Below are positions 1-7,809 of a stretch of 64,000 nucleotides of DNA, piece after piece. Location: positions 209,189 through 273,188 of the forward strand of contig DATGTE010000023.1 in assembly GCA_035301985.1 (NCBI GenBank), written 5' to 3'. The translations under genes and the position numbers were made by a program. The DNA is from DASUXY01 sp035301985 (GTDB taxonomy: Bacteria > Bacillota > Bacilli > Bacillales > Amphibacillaceae). The stretch's first letter is position 1. The number at the start of each line of letters is the position of its first letter. A model generated the notes under the pieces. That model saw nothing but the letters and a program-made list of their open reading frames with translations. It had not been told where the DNA came from and did not search any database.

Positions 1-168
1 AAACGTATGTGAGATCCCCATTAAATTTTTATCTAACCCCGATATAATACAACAATCACAATAGTCTACATCCTCTTCGGACCGTAAATCAATGACTTCA
101 TGTCCCATTTCCATCAATGCTTCTTTTACAGCGGTAAGTTGCGGCTCTACACCTATTCGTGCCACCAT
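1..168 (-). CDS. ykuS: YkuS-like UPF0180 family protein (3' end outside window)
   Basis: The first 56 codons of a gene leave the window at its left edge. It starts at ATG 168, preceded by GGAGTG. The residues read MVARIGVEPQLTAVKEAL, then GHEVIDL and a CDCC motif followed by SGLDKNLMGI. This closely resembles my memory of B. subtilis YkuS (UPF0180, about 80 residues, function unknown), which carries a CDCC motif at the same place. DarB and YkuE homologues nearby match the B. subtilis yku neighbourhood and support the call. The C-terminal part cannot be judged. Confidence 0.8.
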   Translation of the reverse strand, partial: MVARIGVEPQLTAVKEALMEMGHEVIDLRSEEDVDYCDCCIISGLDKNLMGISHTF

Positions 169-331
169 TTTCACTCCTTCGATATAAACTTCGTCAACTA
201 TATTCTCACCTAAAGTGAAGAAGGTATGCACGATTGATATATCTCAATATAAGGACTTCCCTTATATTGAACGTTTATTATACGGTATACACTTAAAAAT
301 TCAGACCAACAATTCAATTATAAAAAATAAG

Positions 332-1828
332 TCAGTCTGTATTCGGCATATAAAGAATGAGGATACAGCTGATTATCGCTAAAAAGAGCAGTCCAGTATA
401 AACGATATGCAACCCCGATACGAGCCCTTCCTGAAGCACTTGTTCAGCTAAATCTGAATATTGGGCGGTTTTATTTGGATCGAGTAAATGATTTACAGCA
501 TCAATAGACAATTCATTTTCCAATTTATTTTCGATAATCGTTGACTGAATCCGACTATTTAATAATCCTCCAAGAAAAGCGGCTCCAATCGCACTTCCTA
601 ACGAGCGCATAAACGTATTTGCTGCGGTCGCGCTTCCACGCATATCCCAACCTACAGCACTTTGTATCGCCACAATAAATGGTGTCTGCGTAAATCCCAT
701 ACCCATCCCGATAAAAAACGACCCCATTCCCGCCCAAATGGGCCCTTTTTCTGGCGTTAAACTAAAAAAAATAAGCCCGCCAATGACCAATGAAAATCCA
801 CCAATCAAGGAAGTGTTTCGATAACCGAAAACGAGCAACAACCTACCGGCTATCATTGAGGCAATCGGCCATCCGATGGACATCGTCGTTAGTGTAAACC
901 CTGCTAACGTAGCCGTTTGTCCCATTGCACCTTGGACAAATGCTGGTAAAAAACTAGACACACCAATTAAGATCATGCCTGTCGTCAAAGTGGTTAAATT
1001 AGCTACTGTAATCGCACGATATTTCCATAGTTCAAAAGGAATCATCGGTACAGAAGCTTTTTTCTCCTGGACAATAAACAGCAATAAACCAATTACAGTA
1101 ATCGTTAACAATCCCATCATGAGAGGAGAATCCCATGCAATACCGGTACCGCCTTCCACGAGGATCAACATAAAAGAGCTCACCGCGATGACAATCCAAA
1201 ATGTTCCTGCATAGTCGATTGAGCGTTCCGTTCGATCTATTCGCTTTTTATTTTCACGTAGAAAAATGATAATTCCAACCATGGAGATGATGCCTAATGG
1301 AATATTCATCCAAAATATGTAACGCCAGCTTAAATAGTCAACAAAAAAACCACCGAGCAACGGACCTGATATTGCAGAAATCCCCCATATACTTGATAAA
1401 TAACCTTGGATTTTTGAACGTTCCTTCTTATTATATATATCGCCTACAATCGTCGTTGCTATCGGCATCAGTGCACCCGAACCAACCCCTTGAATAAATC
1501 GACTAACGATAAGCATCGTCATAGACTGACTCACCCCAGCTAAAGTCGAGCCCGTCAAAAAAATTAGAACACCCATTACATAGATCGGTTTGCGCCCGAA
1601 TAGATCAGATAGCTTGCCAAAGATTAACACAGTTGCAGCATTCGTTAGTAAATAACTTGAAAACACCCAGCTATACGACGAAAATCCCCCGAGGTCGGCG
1701 ACAATACTTGGCATCGCAGTAGCTACAATCGTTGCTTCAATCGCTGCCAAAAACATTCCTAACATCACAGAAACAAGAATAAATGGTCTTTTTAAACATT
1801 TTGCTTCTGTTGATACATGTTTCCCCAT
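332..1828 (-). CDS. DHA2 family MFS drug efflux transporter
   Basis: This 498-residue protein is predicted to span the membrane about 14 times and to export drugs by proton antiport. The start of TM1 (AAIEATIVATAMPSIVADLG) is the DHA2 signature. MFS motif A (GKLSDLFGRKP) follows TM2, and an antiporter-type motif C region (WGISAISGPLLGG) lies in TM5. The length fits the QacA/EmrB/Bmr3 group. The start ATG 1828 has only a weak upstream GGGA. A close paralogue lies at 26555-28093. The drug cannot be predicted. No TetR/MarR gene sits beside it, unlike many such pumps. Confidence 0.88.
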   Translation of the reverse strand: MGKHVSTEAKCLKRPFILVSVMLGMFLAAIEATIVATAMPSIVADLGGFSSYSWVFSSYLLTNAATVLIFGKLSDLFGRKPIYVMGVLIFLTGSTLAGVSQSMTMLIVSRFIQGVGSGALMPIATTIVGDIYNKKERSKIQGYLSSIWGISAISGPLLGGFFVDYLSWRYIFWMNIPLGIISMVGIIIFLRENKKRIDRTERSIDYAGTFWIVIAVSSFMLILVEGGTGIAWDSPLMMGLLTITVIGLLLFIVQEKKASVPMIPFELWKYRAITVANLTTLTTGMILIGVSSFLPAFVQGAMGQTATLAGFTLTTMSIGWPIASMIAGRLLLVFGYRNTSLIGGFSLVIGGLIFFSLTPEKGPIWAGMGSFFIGMGMGFTQTPFIVAIQSAVGWDMRGSATAANTFMRSLGSAIGAAFLGGLLNSRIQSTIIENKLENELSIDAVNHLLDPNKTAQYSDLAEQVLQEGLVSGLHIVYTGLLFLAIISCILILYMPNTD

Positions 1829-1865
1829 AAATTATCCCGTCTTTTTATTATAATTGATATCTTTT

Positions 1866-1902
1866 AAAAACATCCTTGTCTAAGCAATAACAAGGATGTT
1901 TT
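1866..1902 (-). terminator. Intrinsic terminator of darB
   Basis: A 13-bp perfect stem (1867-1879 with 1890-1902, core ACATCCTTGT) has a 10-nt loop. On the minus strand it is followed by a T-run. It lies just after the darB stop codon and separates darB from the efflux pump. Confidence 0.8.
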
Positions 1903-1911
1903 CGTTCGTTT

Positions 1912-2364
1912 TTATGAATTTGTTTCTCGCATTACATATAAATTATTCCGTACATGTTTTAAGATTGCACGTCGTGTTAAAATACCATCAAAAAACCCTT
2001 CCTCATTCGCAACACATACAAAAGGGTGGTTGATGACCGCGTTTAAACCACTCATCAGGTCATCTTCTTTTGACAATCTAGGGATGTCGGTATTCATCAC
2101 TTCATGGACATTCATTTCAGACAGTCTTTCAATTTCAAAACGTTCCAATCCTAACGTTTGATTTAAAATTGTTGTTTTACTAATGATGCCAAATAACTTA
2201 TACGTTGTATCAAGAACAGGTACAGCTGAGTATCCCGATTTCACAAGAACTAATAAAGCATGTTCTAACGGATTATTGATTTGTACATGAGCGACTTTTT
2301 CAGATGAGATCATTAAGTCACTTACTTTAATATCTGTTAACTCCTTCTGTCGAATCGTACGCAT
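1912..2364 (-). CDS. darB: Tandem CBS-domain protein, DarB (YkuL/CbpB) type c-di-AMP receptor
   Basis: The protein has 150 residues and consists of two CBS domains, roughly residues 15-70 and 80-140. It aligns by eye along its whole length with B. subtilis YkuL/DarB, including KVAHVQ, LEHALLVL, VMNTDIPRL and the C-terminal TRRAILK. In B. subtilis, DarB binds cyclic di-AMP and, when unliganded, interacts with the (p)ppGpp synthetase Rel and pyruvate carboxylase. I chose ATG 2364 because AAAGGAGCG is 6-9 nt upstream; TTG 2370 would sit on the ribosome binding site. It is a single gene with its own terminator, and ykuS lies nearby. A c-di-AMP role also fits the KtrD-type potassium subunit in this window. 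Confidence 0.88.
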   Translation of the reverse strand: MRTIRQKELTDIKVSDLMISSEKVAHVQINNPLEHALLVLVKSGYSAVPVLDTTYKLFGIISKTTILNQTLGLERFEIERLSEMNVHEVMNTDIPRLSKEDDLMSGLNAVINHPFVCVANEEGFFDGILTRRAILKHVRNNLYVMRETNS

Positions 2365-2753
2365 TTTCAACGCTCCTTTTATTTTAAAGTCTCGTTACAC
2401 GCATCCTTAAAAAAGGAGAATTCGAACCTAACTCTAACTTTAGTTTACCATATTAAGTGAACAAGAAACATATTTACGTTCCATTTATAAAGTATGATGG
2501 ACTGGTTTTGTGAACGGGACAAGGGTGTTTTAGGAATCATCAGTATAATACCGCACTTCATTTATCAATAAATCGAGAAATCACCCATCGATTACCGATG
2601 GTTAAAACTTCATGTTTCAGGACTTCTCCACATAGTTATTTATAACACGATGACTTTATGGGAGGATTACAAGTTGTTGATAAAAATGAGTTTCATTCAT
2701 TGGATAACTCATGCTATAATGTAAGGGTTCACTCTACAGAAAGGTATGACACT
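2365..2753. other. Non-coding spacer between darB and ykuE
   Basis: This stretch of about 390 bases separates divergent darB and ykuE. It holds the ykuE promoter (2692-2720) and a small dyad (CCATCG 2585-2590 with CGATGG 2596-2601) of unknown role. The open frame from 2658 into ykuE crosses the promoter and has no ribosome binding site of its own, so it is not treated as coding. Confidence 0.55.
2692..2720 (+). promoter_or_regulatory. Extended -10 sigma-A promoter for ykuE
   Basis: A perfect TATAAT (2715-2720) is preceded by TGC, giving an extended -10. A weak -35 (TTCATT) lies about 17 bp upstream. It ends about 33 bp before the chosen ykuE start. Confidence 0.55.
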
Positions 2754-3617
2754 ATGGATCGACGCACATTTTTAAAAAAGATGCTCGGAGGGGGGTTATC
2801 TATCATTGGATTAAGTAGCGGAACATATTATTATGCGCGTGAAATGGAGCCCTCCATGTTAAACGTTCAGACGAAAACAATTTCTTCTACCAAACTTCCA
2901 AAAACATTTAATAACTTTAAAATCATTCACTTTACCGATACACATATCGGATTTCATTATACATTAGAACAATTTCGTCAGCTCGTATCAAAAATAAACG
3001 AATATAAACCCGATTTGATCGTCTTTACCGGTGATCTTGTAGATAATCCAAAAAAGTATGTTTGGAATGATACGATTATCGAACAGTTACGCTCACTGTC
3101 AGCAACACAAGGAAAGTTTTGGGTATACGGGAATCACGATCACGGTGGGTATGGAACAGATGTTGTAAAACGTGTCATGGACCGAGCAAACTTTCAATTA
3201 TTAAAAAATGAGCACACAACAATCGATTTAAACAATGATCGAATTGTGATTGCTGGTGTGGATGATGCAATCCTCGGTAAGCCTAACTTAACAACTGCCT
3301 TAAAAAACGCAAATCCAGACCTTTTTACAATTCTTCTGGCACATGAACCAGATTTCGTAGAAGAAACAATACACTTTCCAGTCGATGTTCAATTATCCGG
3401 GCATAGTCACGGTGGACAAGTTCGCTTCCCTTTTATTGGGCATTTATACACACCTCGATATGCCGAGAAATATGTGCAAGGAAAATATACGTTTAAAAAT
3501 GGAGCACTCACACTCCATGTGAGTAACGGAATCGGTACGACCCGCCTGCCTTATCGTTTTTTATGTAAACCAGAAATTCATGTCTTTACACTGAAATCTG
3601 AAAGGGCATCGGGCTAA
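2754..3617 (+). CDS. ykuE: YkuE-like metallophosphoesterase with Tat signal
   Basis: The protein has 287 residues. It begins MDRRTFLKKMLGGG, a twin-arginine signal with a hydrophobic stretch (residues about 10-27), so it is probably exported folded by the Tat system. The calcineurin-like metallophosphoesterase motifs follow in order: FTDTHIGFH, FTGDLVDNP, YGNHDHGGYG and SGHSHGGQ. B. subtilis YkuE is a known Tat substrate with the same layout, and the C-terminal KPEIHVFTLKS also matches. ATG 2754 is chosen because AGAAAGG lies 9 nt upstream and the Arg-Arg motif is then N-terminal. A tatA gene lies at 39602 in this window. Confidence 0.9.
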   Translation: MDRRTFLKKMLGGGLSIIGLSSGTYYYAREMEPSMLNVQTKTISSTKLPKTFNNFKIIHFTDTHIGFHYTLEQFRQLVSKINEYKPDLIVFTGDLVDNPKKYVWNDTIIEQLRSLSATQGKFWVYGNHDHGGYGTDVVKRVMDRANFQLLKNEHTTIDLNNDRIVIAGVDDAILGKPNLTTALKNANPDLFTILLAHEPDFVEETIHFPVDVQLSGHSHGGQVRFPFIGHLYTPRYAEKYVQGKYTFKNGALTLHVSNGIGTTRLPYRFLCKPEIHVFTLKSERASG

Positions 3618-3741
3618 TTTAATAGTATTTTAAAATCATAGCTTTGCAACTTTGTATCTATCCAATCGCATGTTCATGAACATTTCAACTTAGTAAACCA
3701 AACTATTCGTTAAAAATTTGCTACATAATGACTAATTCTAA

Positions 3742-3770
3742 TTGCACATGGACAAGCTTTACGATAGGAT
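3742..3770 (+). promoter_or_regulatory. Sigma-A-like promoter for ykyB
   Basis: TTGCAC (3742-3747) and TAGGAT (3765-3770) are 17 bp apart. They end 41 bp before the ykyB start. This is a reasonable, not perfect, match to TTGACA/TATAAT. Confidence 0.5.
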
Positions 3771-3811
3771 ACATATGTAGACACATTCTTTCGAAAGGAG
3801 GTTAATTGAAC

Positions 3812-4270
3812 ATGAAAAAAAATATTTCAACCGCTCTTCTTGCCCAAGCGATTTATACGATAAACCGTCATGCAAAGACGGCACCAGAACCTCAACACTT
3901 GTATCACATAAAGAAAAAAACAATCGAACGATTACTCAAAGAAAAACGCGCAAAGAAAATCGGCCTTCACTTTTCCAATCGCCCTAAGCTTAGTAATCAG
4001 CATTCTACATTGCTTGTAAAAGTTGATGATTATTATTTTCACATTCCTCCGAGAAAAAAAGATTTCGTGACGCTCAAACATTTAGGCGAATTAGACCAAA
4101 GTTATCGCAACCCCCAAACAAAAATGTCCTTATCGCAAGCAAAGAAAATTGTCTATAAATATATTGATTGGAAGCCAAAAAAACGGAAGAAAAAACAAAT
4201 GACATATTCTTCTTACTTCACCCCTTCTTCCTTAGGAAAAATGGATTGGCCATCAAAAAAAACGTATTAA
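3812..4270 (+). CDS. ykyB: YkyB family protein of unknown function
   Basis: This 152-residue basic, soluble protein matches the YkyB family by eye. Shared blocks include TINRHAKTAPEPQHLY, KKIGLHFSNRP, YYFHIPP and LDQSYRNPQTKMSLSQAK. No signal or membrane segment is visible and the C-terminus is lysine-rich. ATG 3812 is chosen because AAGGAGG (3795-3801) is 10 nt upstream; TTG 3806 is too close. It follows ykuE, as genes of the yku/yky region do in B. subtilis. Its function is not known to me. Confidence 0.88.
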   Translation: MKKNISTALLAQAIYTINRHAKTAPEPQHLYHIKKKTIERLLKEKRAKKIGLHFSNRPKLSNQHSTLLVKVDDYYFHIPPRKKDFVTLKHLGELDQSYRNPQTKMSLSQAKKIVYKYIDWKPKKRKKKQMTYSSYFTPSSLGKMDWPSKKTY

Positions 4271-4447
4271 TATAAGATTCGTTTTTCGAATCATGCATCA
4301 TTAGAAAGTCCCGCTACTTTGTACATTTAACCGGTTATTGTGCAAATGGACAGAGACCAAAAAGCACATCGTCTTTGTTCATTTGACTGTAACTGAAGCG
4401 AATACATATTATACCAAGTTCTGTTAATAAACACCTACGTCCAATCT

Positions 4448-4837
4448 TCATATACGTTTTTTCTTTGAGAAAAGAAAATATGTAGTAGCATGATACAATA
4501 GTAATCCCCCGCCAAACAGTGCATTCGTTTGCAATATCGATTTGAAACATTGTTTCGTTGTTTCCGTATTGCCCAAAAGTAAACTGCCGGCTAAACCGAT
4601 CATGGTCAACAGAAAACTACTGACTAAATACGTTAACAATCGTACGGATTGAACGTTGATTAAATACAGGATGATTGGTCGAATGATCAAGTAACTACTA
4701 ACCAGTCCAATCGATGTGACAATTAAATACCCAAGCCCATTGTGCACTCCTAATATATGAAACCTGGAGAATTGTACGGCTTGGACCAGTAACCAAAAAG
4801 TCATTAGCATATGGATCAACCTACTTTTCTTATTCAC
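4448..4837 (-). CDS. Small multi-pass membrane protein, unknown
   Basis: The 129 residues start with a basic NKKSR segment and contain about four hydrophobic helices. The product ends in a basic tail (SKKKRI), suggesting a positive-inside cytoplasmic C-terminus. I do not recognise the family. The start is uncertain: GTG 4837 has no clear ribosome binding site, while ATG 4810 has AGTAGG 9 nt upstream but loses the basic N-terminus. It lies alone between ykyB and the divergent DMT transporter. Confidence 0.6.
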   Translation of the reverse strand: MNKKSRLIHMLMTFWLLVQAVQFSRFHILGVHNGLGYLIVTSIGLVSSYLIIRPIILYLINVQSVRLLTYLVSSFLLTMIGLAGSLLLGNTETTKQCFKSILQTNALFGGGLLLYHATTYFLFSKKKRI

Positions 4838-4928
4838 ATATGTACAAGCTTTTCACATTTTGAATAAAGATATACGTCGACAATACATTCCCCCACATCT
4901 TATCATGGCTTTATGTACGGAGAAAGGT

Positions 4929-5867
4929 ATGGTAAAATTGAAAAAATCTGTGATTTATATTCTTTTAGGCGCTGCTTTATGGGGAACTATTGGTTGGTAT
5001 GTAAAGCATTTAAATGCTCTTGGATTTACTGCGATGGAAGTGGTTACACTACGAGTGACTACGACTGCCATTTTACTCATTACTTATGTGTATATCACTA
5101 GCCCTGATGAATTCAAGCTACATTCATTTCGCGATATAAAATACTTTTTAGGAACGGGAATCTTCAGTATCATTTTTTTTAATTACTGTTTATTCACCGC
5201 GATTGATCACTCAACGATACCTGTTGCGACAGCATTGTTATATACAGCTCCAGCATTTGTAGCCATTCTTTCATATTTCTTTTTTAAAGAACCGTTTACT
5301 CGTAATAAATTCATCGCTCTAAGTATGACATTCATTGGAACCGCACTTGTTGTTGGCATCCTGCCATTGGATTTCCAAAATGTCGAGCGAACGAGCCTGC
5401 TATTCGGTCTCGGGTCAGGAATAGGTTATGCCTTTTATAGTATTTTCAGTAAATTCGCACTAGAAAAATATTCAAGTTTAACGATTACAACATATACATT
5501 TACAATTGCTTCCCTCGTTTTGTTACCATTTTTTCCATATAGCGAAAAGTTTCATCTCCTCCTTGATCCAATTGCCTTAATATTTGCTTTAGGATTAGGA
5601 TTTTTACCCACCGCTCTTGCATATATTATTTATACACAAGGACTTCTGCATATAGAAGCATCAAAAGCTTCTATTTTGGCAACGGTTGAACCGATTGTTG
5701 CAACATTAATTGGGGTTTTTATATTTCACGAAACATTTACCTTTACGCAAATGATTGGTATGGCCTGCATTATAGGAGCCGTTGTCCTCACTCAAGTGTA
5801 TTCCCAAGCCCGTGTGAGTGATGGCTGTAATTATTCGCCTCTTCCTAATTCAAATCGTGACCAATGA
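4929..5867 (+). CDS. DMT superfamily (EamA) transporter
   Basis: About 312 residues with ten predicted membrane helices are arranged as two EamA repeats. The first begins YILLGAALWGTIGWYVK, and the second includes LSMTFIGTALVVGI and SGIGYAFYSIFSKFAL. EamA proteins export or import metabolites and amino acids; the substrate cannot be read. ATG 4929 (GGAG 6 nt upstream) and TTG 4938 (GAAAGG 10 nt upstream) are both possible starts. The TTG at 4860 has no ribosome binding site and adds a hydrophilic leader unusual for the family. It ends just before a strong terminator. Confidence 0.85.
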   Translation: MVKLKKSVIYILLGAALWGTIGWYVKHLNALGFTAMEVVTLRVTTTAILLITYVYITSPDEFKLHSFRDIKYFLGTGIFSIIFFNYCLFTAIDHSTIPVATALLYTAPAFVAILSYFFFKEPFTRNKFIALSMTFIGTALVVGILPLDFQNVERTSLLFGLGSGIGYAFYSIFSKFALEKYSSLTITTYTFTIASLVLLPFFPYSEKFHLLLDPIALIFALGLGFLPTALAYIIYTQGLLHIEASKASILATVEPIVATLIGVFIFHETFTFTQMIGMACIIGAVVLTQVYSQARVSDGCNYSPLPNSNRDQ

Positions 5868-5893
5868 CAAAATGACAAAAGTCCAAAAATATA

Positions 5894-5925
5894 AGAGAGC
5901 GTTTGTTCAACGCTCTCTCTATTTT
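5894..5925 (+). terminator. Intrinsic terminator after EamA transporter
   Basis: A perfect 10-bp stem (AGAGAGCGTT 5894-5903 with 5909-5918) has loop TGTTC. A short ATTTT follows. It sits between the transporter and the convergent FbpB-like gene and may serve both. Confidence 0.75.
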
Positions 5926-5952
5926 AGAGATTCCTTGTGTGTTATTTATTCA

Positions 5953-6108
5953 TTATGAACGAACAGATTTCATCTCTTCATCATGAATCGAGCTTGCTAA
6001 TCTCTTTTCCAGACGAGCTTCAAGCTGTTCCATTTCTTTATCATCCGCTAACAGTTCTTGTTTATAATGCTGAACGAGTTGCTCATAGTTTAACCGATCT
6101 AAATTCAT
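5953..6108 (-). CDS. FbpB-like small basic protein
   Basis: The product has 51 residues: MNLDRLNYEQLVQHYK, then QELLADDKEMEQLEARLEKR. The pattern (Y/F)EQLV..YK.ELL.D...ME..E.RLEKR is that of the Fur-regulated basic protein B family. In B. subtilis, FbpB works with the small RNA FsrA to spare iron. The start ATG 6108 has GGGAGTG at good spacing. No Fur box is obvious to me upstream, so Fur control is not shown here. The opposite-strand frame is a shadow. Confidence 0.65.
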   Translation of the reverse strand: MNLDRLNYEQLVQHYKQELLADDKEMEQLEARLEKRLASSIHDEEMKSVRS

Positions 6109-6331
6109 CTCTTACACTCCCTTGTTACTTACTTTAACCTTATCTATAGTATAACCCATATTTTTCGATTAAAACCCGAATTATTTGAACATTTTATTAA
6201 ACTTATTAGACGAAATGGTGAAAATTGTATGAATTTTTAAGTGAAAGCTTATAAAGTAATCTAAACAAACGATTGGAGGGGATTAAATTGGAATAATAAG
6301 AGACGTATAAATTTTTTAAGCTCAAATGTGA

Positions 6332-6550
6332 TTATTTCTTCTTAGATACTTGCTGATTATTATTTATCTTTTTATGATTTACCTTTTTGTAGCTTTTATA
6401 AGTCTTTTTATTATAACGATTGAGTAAGCAATCTAATCGCTGACTTAAAATAATGGATTTAGGACTATTTACCCCTTGCTCGCGTACAACTTTTGTCATT
6501 CGCTTCCGTAATATCTCTATCTGTTCTAAAAGAGCATGGACTGTATTCAT
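6332..6550 (-). CDS. Spo0E-like aspartyl-phosphate phosphatase
   Basis: This 72-residue protein has the Spo0E family pattern: a first helix (LLEQIEILRKRMTKVV), a short turn with NSPKSIILSQ, then the SQ.LD signature (SQRLDCLLNRY) that contacts the phospho-aspartate of Spo0A. A lysine-rich tail follows. Members dephosphorylate Spo0A~P and delay sporulation. AAGGAAGTG lies about 10 nt before ATG 6550. It is a single gene. Confidence 0.85.
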   Translation of the reverse strand: MNTVHALLEQIEILRKRMTKVVREQGVNSPKSIILSQRLDCLLNRYNKKTYKSYKKVNHKKINNNQQVSKKK

Positions 6551-6896
6551 ATTGGATCAACACTTCCTTTAGTTTGAAATGCAAGTATTATCGTATCAAC
6601 TTCATATTCTAGTTATGGCACTCTATCGAAATCCATCATCAGTGAAACGTTTATCTACAATCTGATGGAATGTAAAAAGAGTGTGTGATTGTATAAATAA
6701 CATCATTCCCTATGAATATCATATGTAAACATAAATGAAATCGTAACGATTCAGTATGCACAAAAACGTTTGCATAGATACAAACAGACAACTAAAATTT
6801 TGGAGAACAATTCGTTTGATAATCTAAAGCATGATTGGTTCATGCATTCGTCAGTACATGATTTATTGAAAATTTTAACGAGAAAGGGTGTCTCCT
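6551..6896. other. Non-coding spacer before signal peptidase
   Basis: This is about 345 bases of AT-rich sequence between the divergent Spo0E-like gene and sipS. I see a short dyad (GCATGA 6829-6834, TCATGC 6840-6845, loop TTGGT) and a TATGCA/TGCATA repeat near 6759-6780. No convincing gene is present. Confidence 0.4.
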
Positions 6897-7412
6897 TTGC
6901 CAGAAAAAAAAGAGTGGAGTGAGTGGATTAAAATAGTAATTGTAGCCGTTATATTAGCATACTTTTTTAGAACCTTTATATTTGCAACTTCCATCGTTGA
7001 AGGTGAAAGCATGGAGCCAACTCTTGTAGATGGGGAACGAGTTATTTTTAATAAATGGATTTATTTATTTGGTAAACCAGAGCGTGGAGATATTGTTATT
7101 ATTCAACGCCCGGCTAAAACATATGTTAAAAGGATTATTGGTCTGCCTGGTGAGACCATCTTCGTTAAGGATCATACACTCTATATAAACGATGAAGTAT
7201 ATGAACAAACCTTCTTAACTGAAGATTCGCTCATCCGAACAGGTAACTTCGGTCCGATTCGTATTCCGAACGATAGTTATTTTGTAATGGGAGATCATCG
7301 AGCAATTAGCAAAGATAGTCGAAATGGCCTTGGATTTATTAGTGAGGAAGATATAATCGGACGATCCGAACTTATCATTTATCCGTTCAGTGAATGGTCA
7401 CTCACAAGATGA
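6897..7412 (+). CDS. sipS: Type I signal peptidase
   Basis: The 171-residue enzyme removes signal peptides from exported proteins. It has one N-terminal membrane anchor (residues about 10-30). The catalytic serine is in GESMEPT (Ser38 from this start) and the catalytic lysine in YVKRIIGLPGE (Lys78). The conserved box GDHRAISKDSRNGLG follows. Length and single anchor fit B. subtilis SipS/SipT-type enzymes. The start is TTG 6897: the ribosome binding site AGAAAGG ends at 6887, so GTG 6888 has no spacing. It is monocistronic with a strong terminator. Which Sip paralogue it is cannot be settled. Confidence 0.9.
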   Translation: MPEKKEWSEWIKIVIVAVILAYFFRTFIFATSIVEGESMEPTLVDGERVIFNKWIYLFGKPERGDIVIIQRPAKTYVKRIIGLPGETIFVKDHTLYINDEVYEQTFLTEDSLIRTGNFGPIRIPNDSYFVMGDHRAISKDSRNGLGFISEEDIIGRSELIIYPFSEWSLTR

Positions 7413-7435
7413 ACAACGATGGATCAAAAATTGAT

Positions 7436-7468
7436 AAGGTCCAAGCACCGGTGCTTGGACCTTATTTT
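7436..7468 (+). terminator. Intrinsic terminator after sipS
   Basis: A perfect 14-bp inverted repeat without a spacer (7436-7449 and 7450-7463, core GTCCAAGCACCGGTGCTTGG) is followed by ATTTT. The loop must open from the central bases. Confidence 0.8.
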
Positions 7469-7478
7469 AAGTAGTAGC

Positions 7479-7565
7479 TTATTTTTCATTATCAAATAGG
7501 CAATAGCCAATGTTAAGCGCTAAAATTCCAAAGCAGACGACACCAAAAAGAACTTCCCACATCAT
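7479..7565 (-). CDS. Possible 28-residue single-pass membrane peptide
   Basis: The frame reads MMWEVLFGVVCFGILALNIG, then YCLFDNEK. It has a strong ribosome binding site (GGGAG, 7 nt before ATG 7565). One hydrophobic helix and a short charged tail resemble the small accessory peptides of membrane complexes (CydX/KdpF-like in style, not in sequence). It lies between sipS and ktrD, both on other transcripts. I do not recognise the family. Confidence 0.4.
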   Translation of the reverse strand: MMWEVLFGVVCFGILALNIGYCLFDNEK

Positions 7566-7809
7566 TCATGCACTCCCTTCAACAGAATATTGTATGTATG
7601 AAGCAGACAATATTATTATACATGATTGCTTTATAATCATACCAAAACCTATCTTTTAAATAAAGGTTGACTGCAAAAAATATCGTAAATGTCAAAAAAT
7701 CGTTCATTTTATCGCTCACTAGACCCGTCTTCATAAATGCCCAAATGTGACAAGGGCAAATCCTATATATATGACTACGTCTAGAAATGAATGGATATAT
7801 GATCGTCGA

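Noticed and set aside
2658..2753. N-terminal extension of YkuE
   Set aside because: It runs through a strong extended -10 promoter, and the twin-arginine signal would no longer be N-terminal.
4335..4550. Second gene overlapping the small membrane protein
   Set aside because: It lies in another frame of the same strand, has no ribosome binding site and no protein-like pattern, while the overlapping frame has clear membrane helices.
5937..6137. Plus-strand 66-residue protein
   Set aside because: It is the shadow of the FbpB-like gene on the other strand, which has the family pattern and a ribosome binding site.
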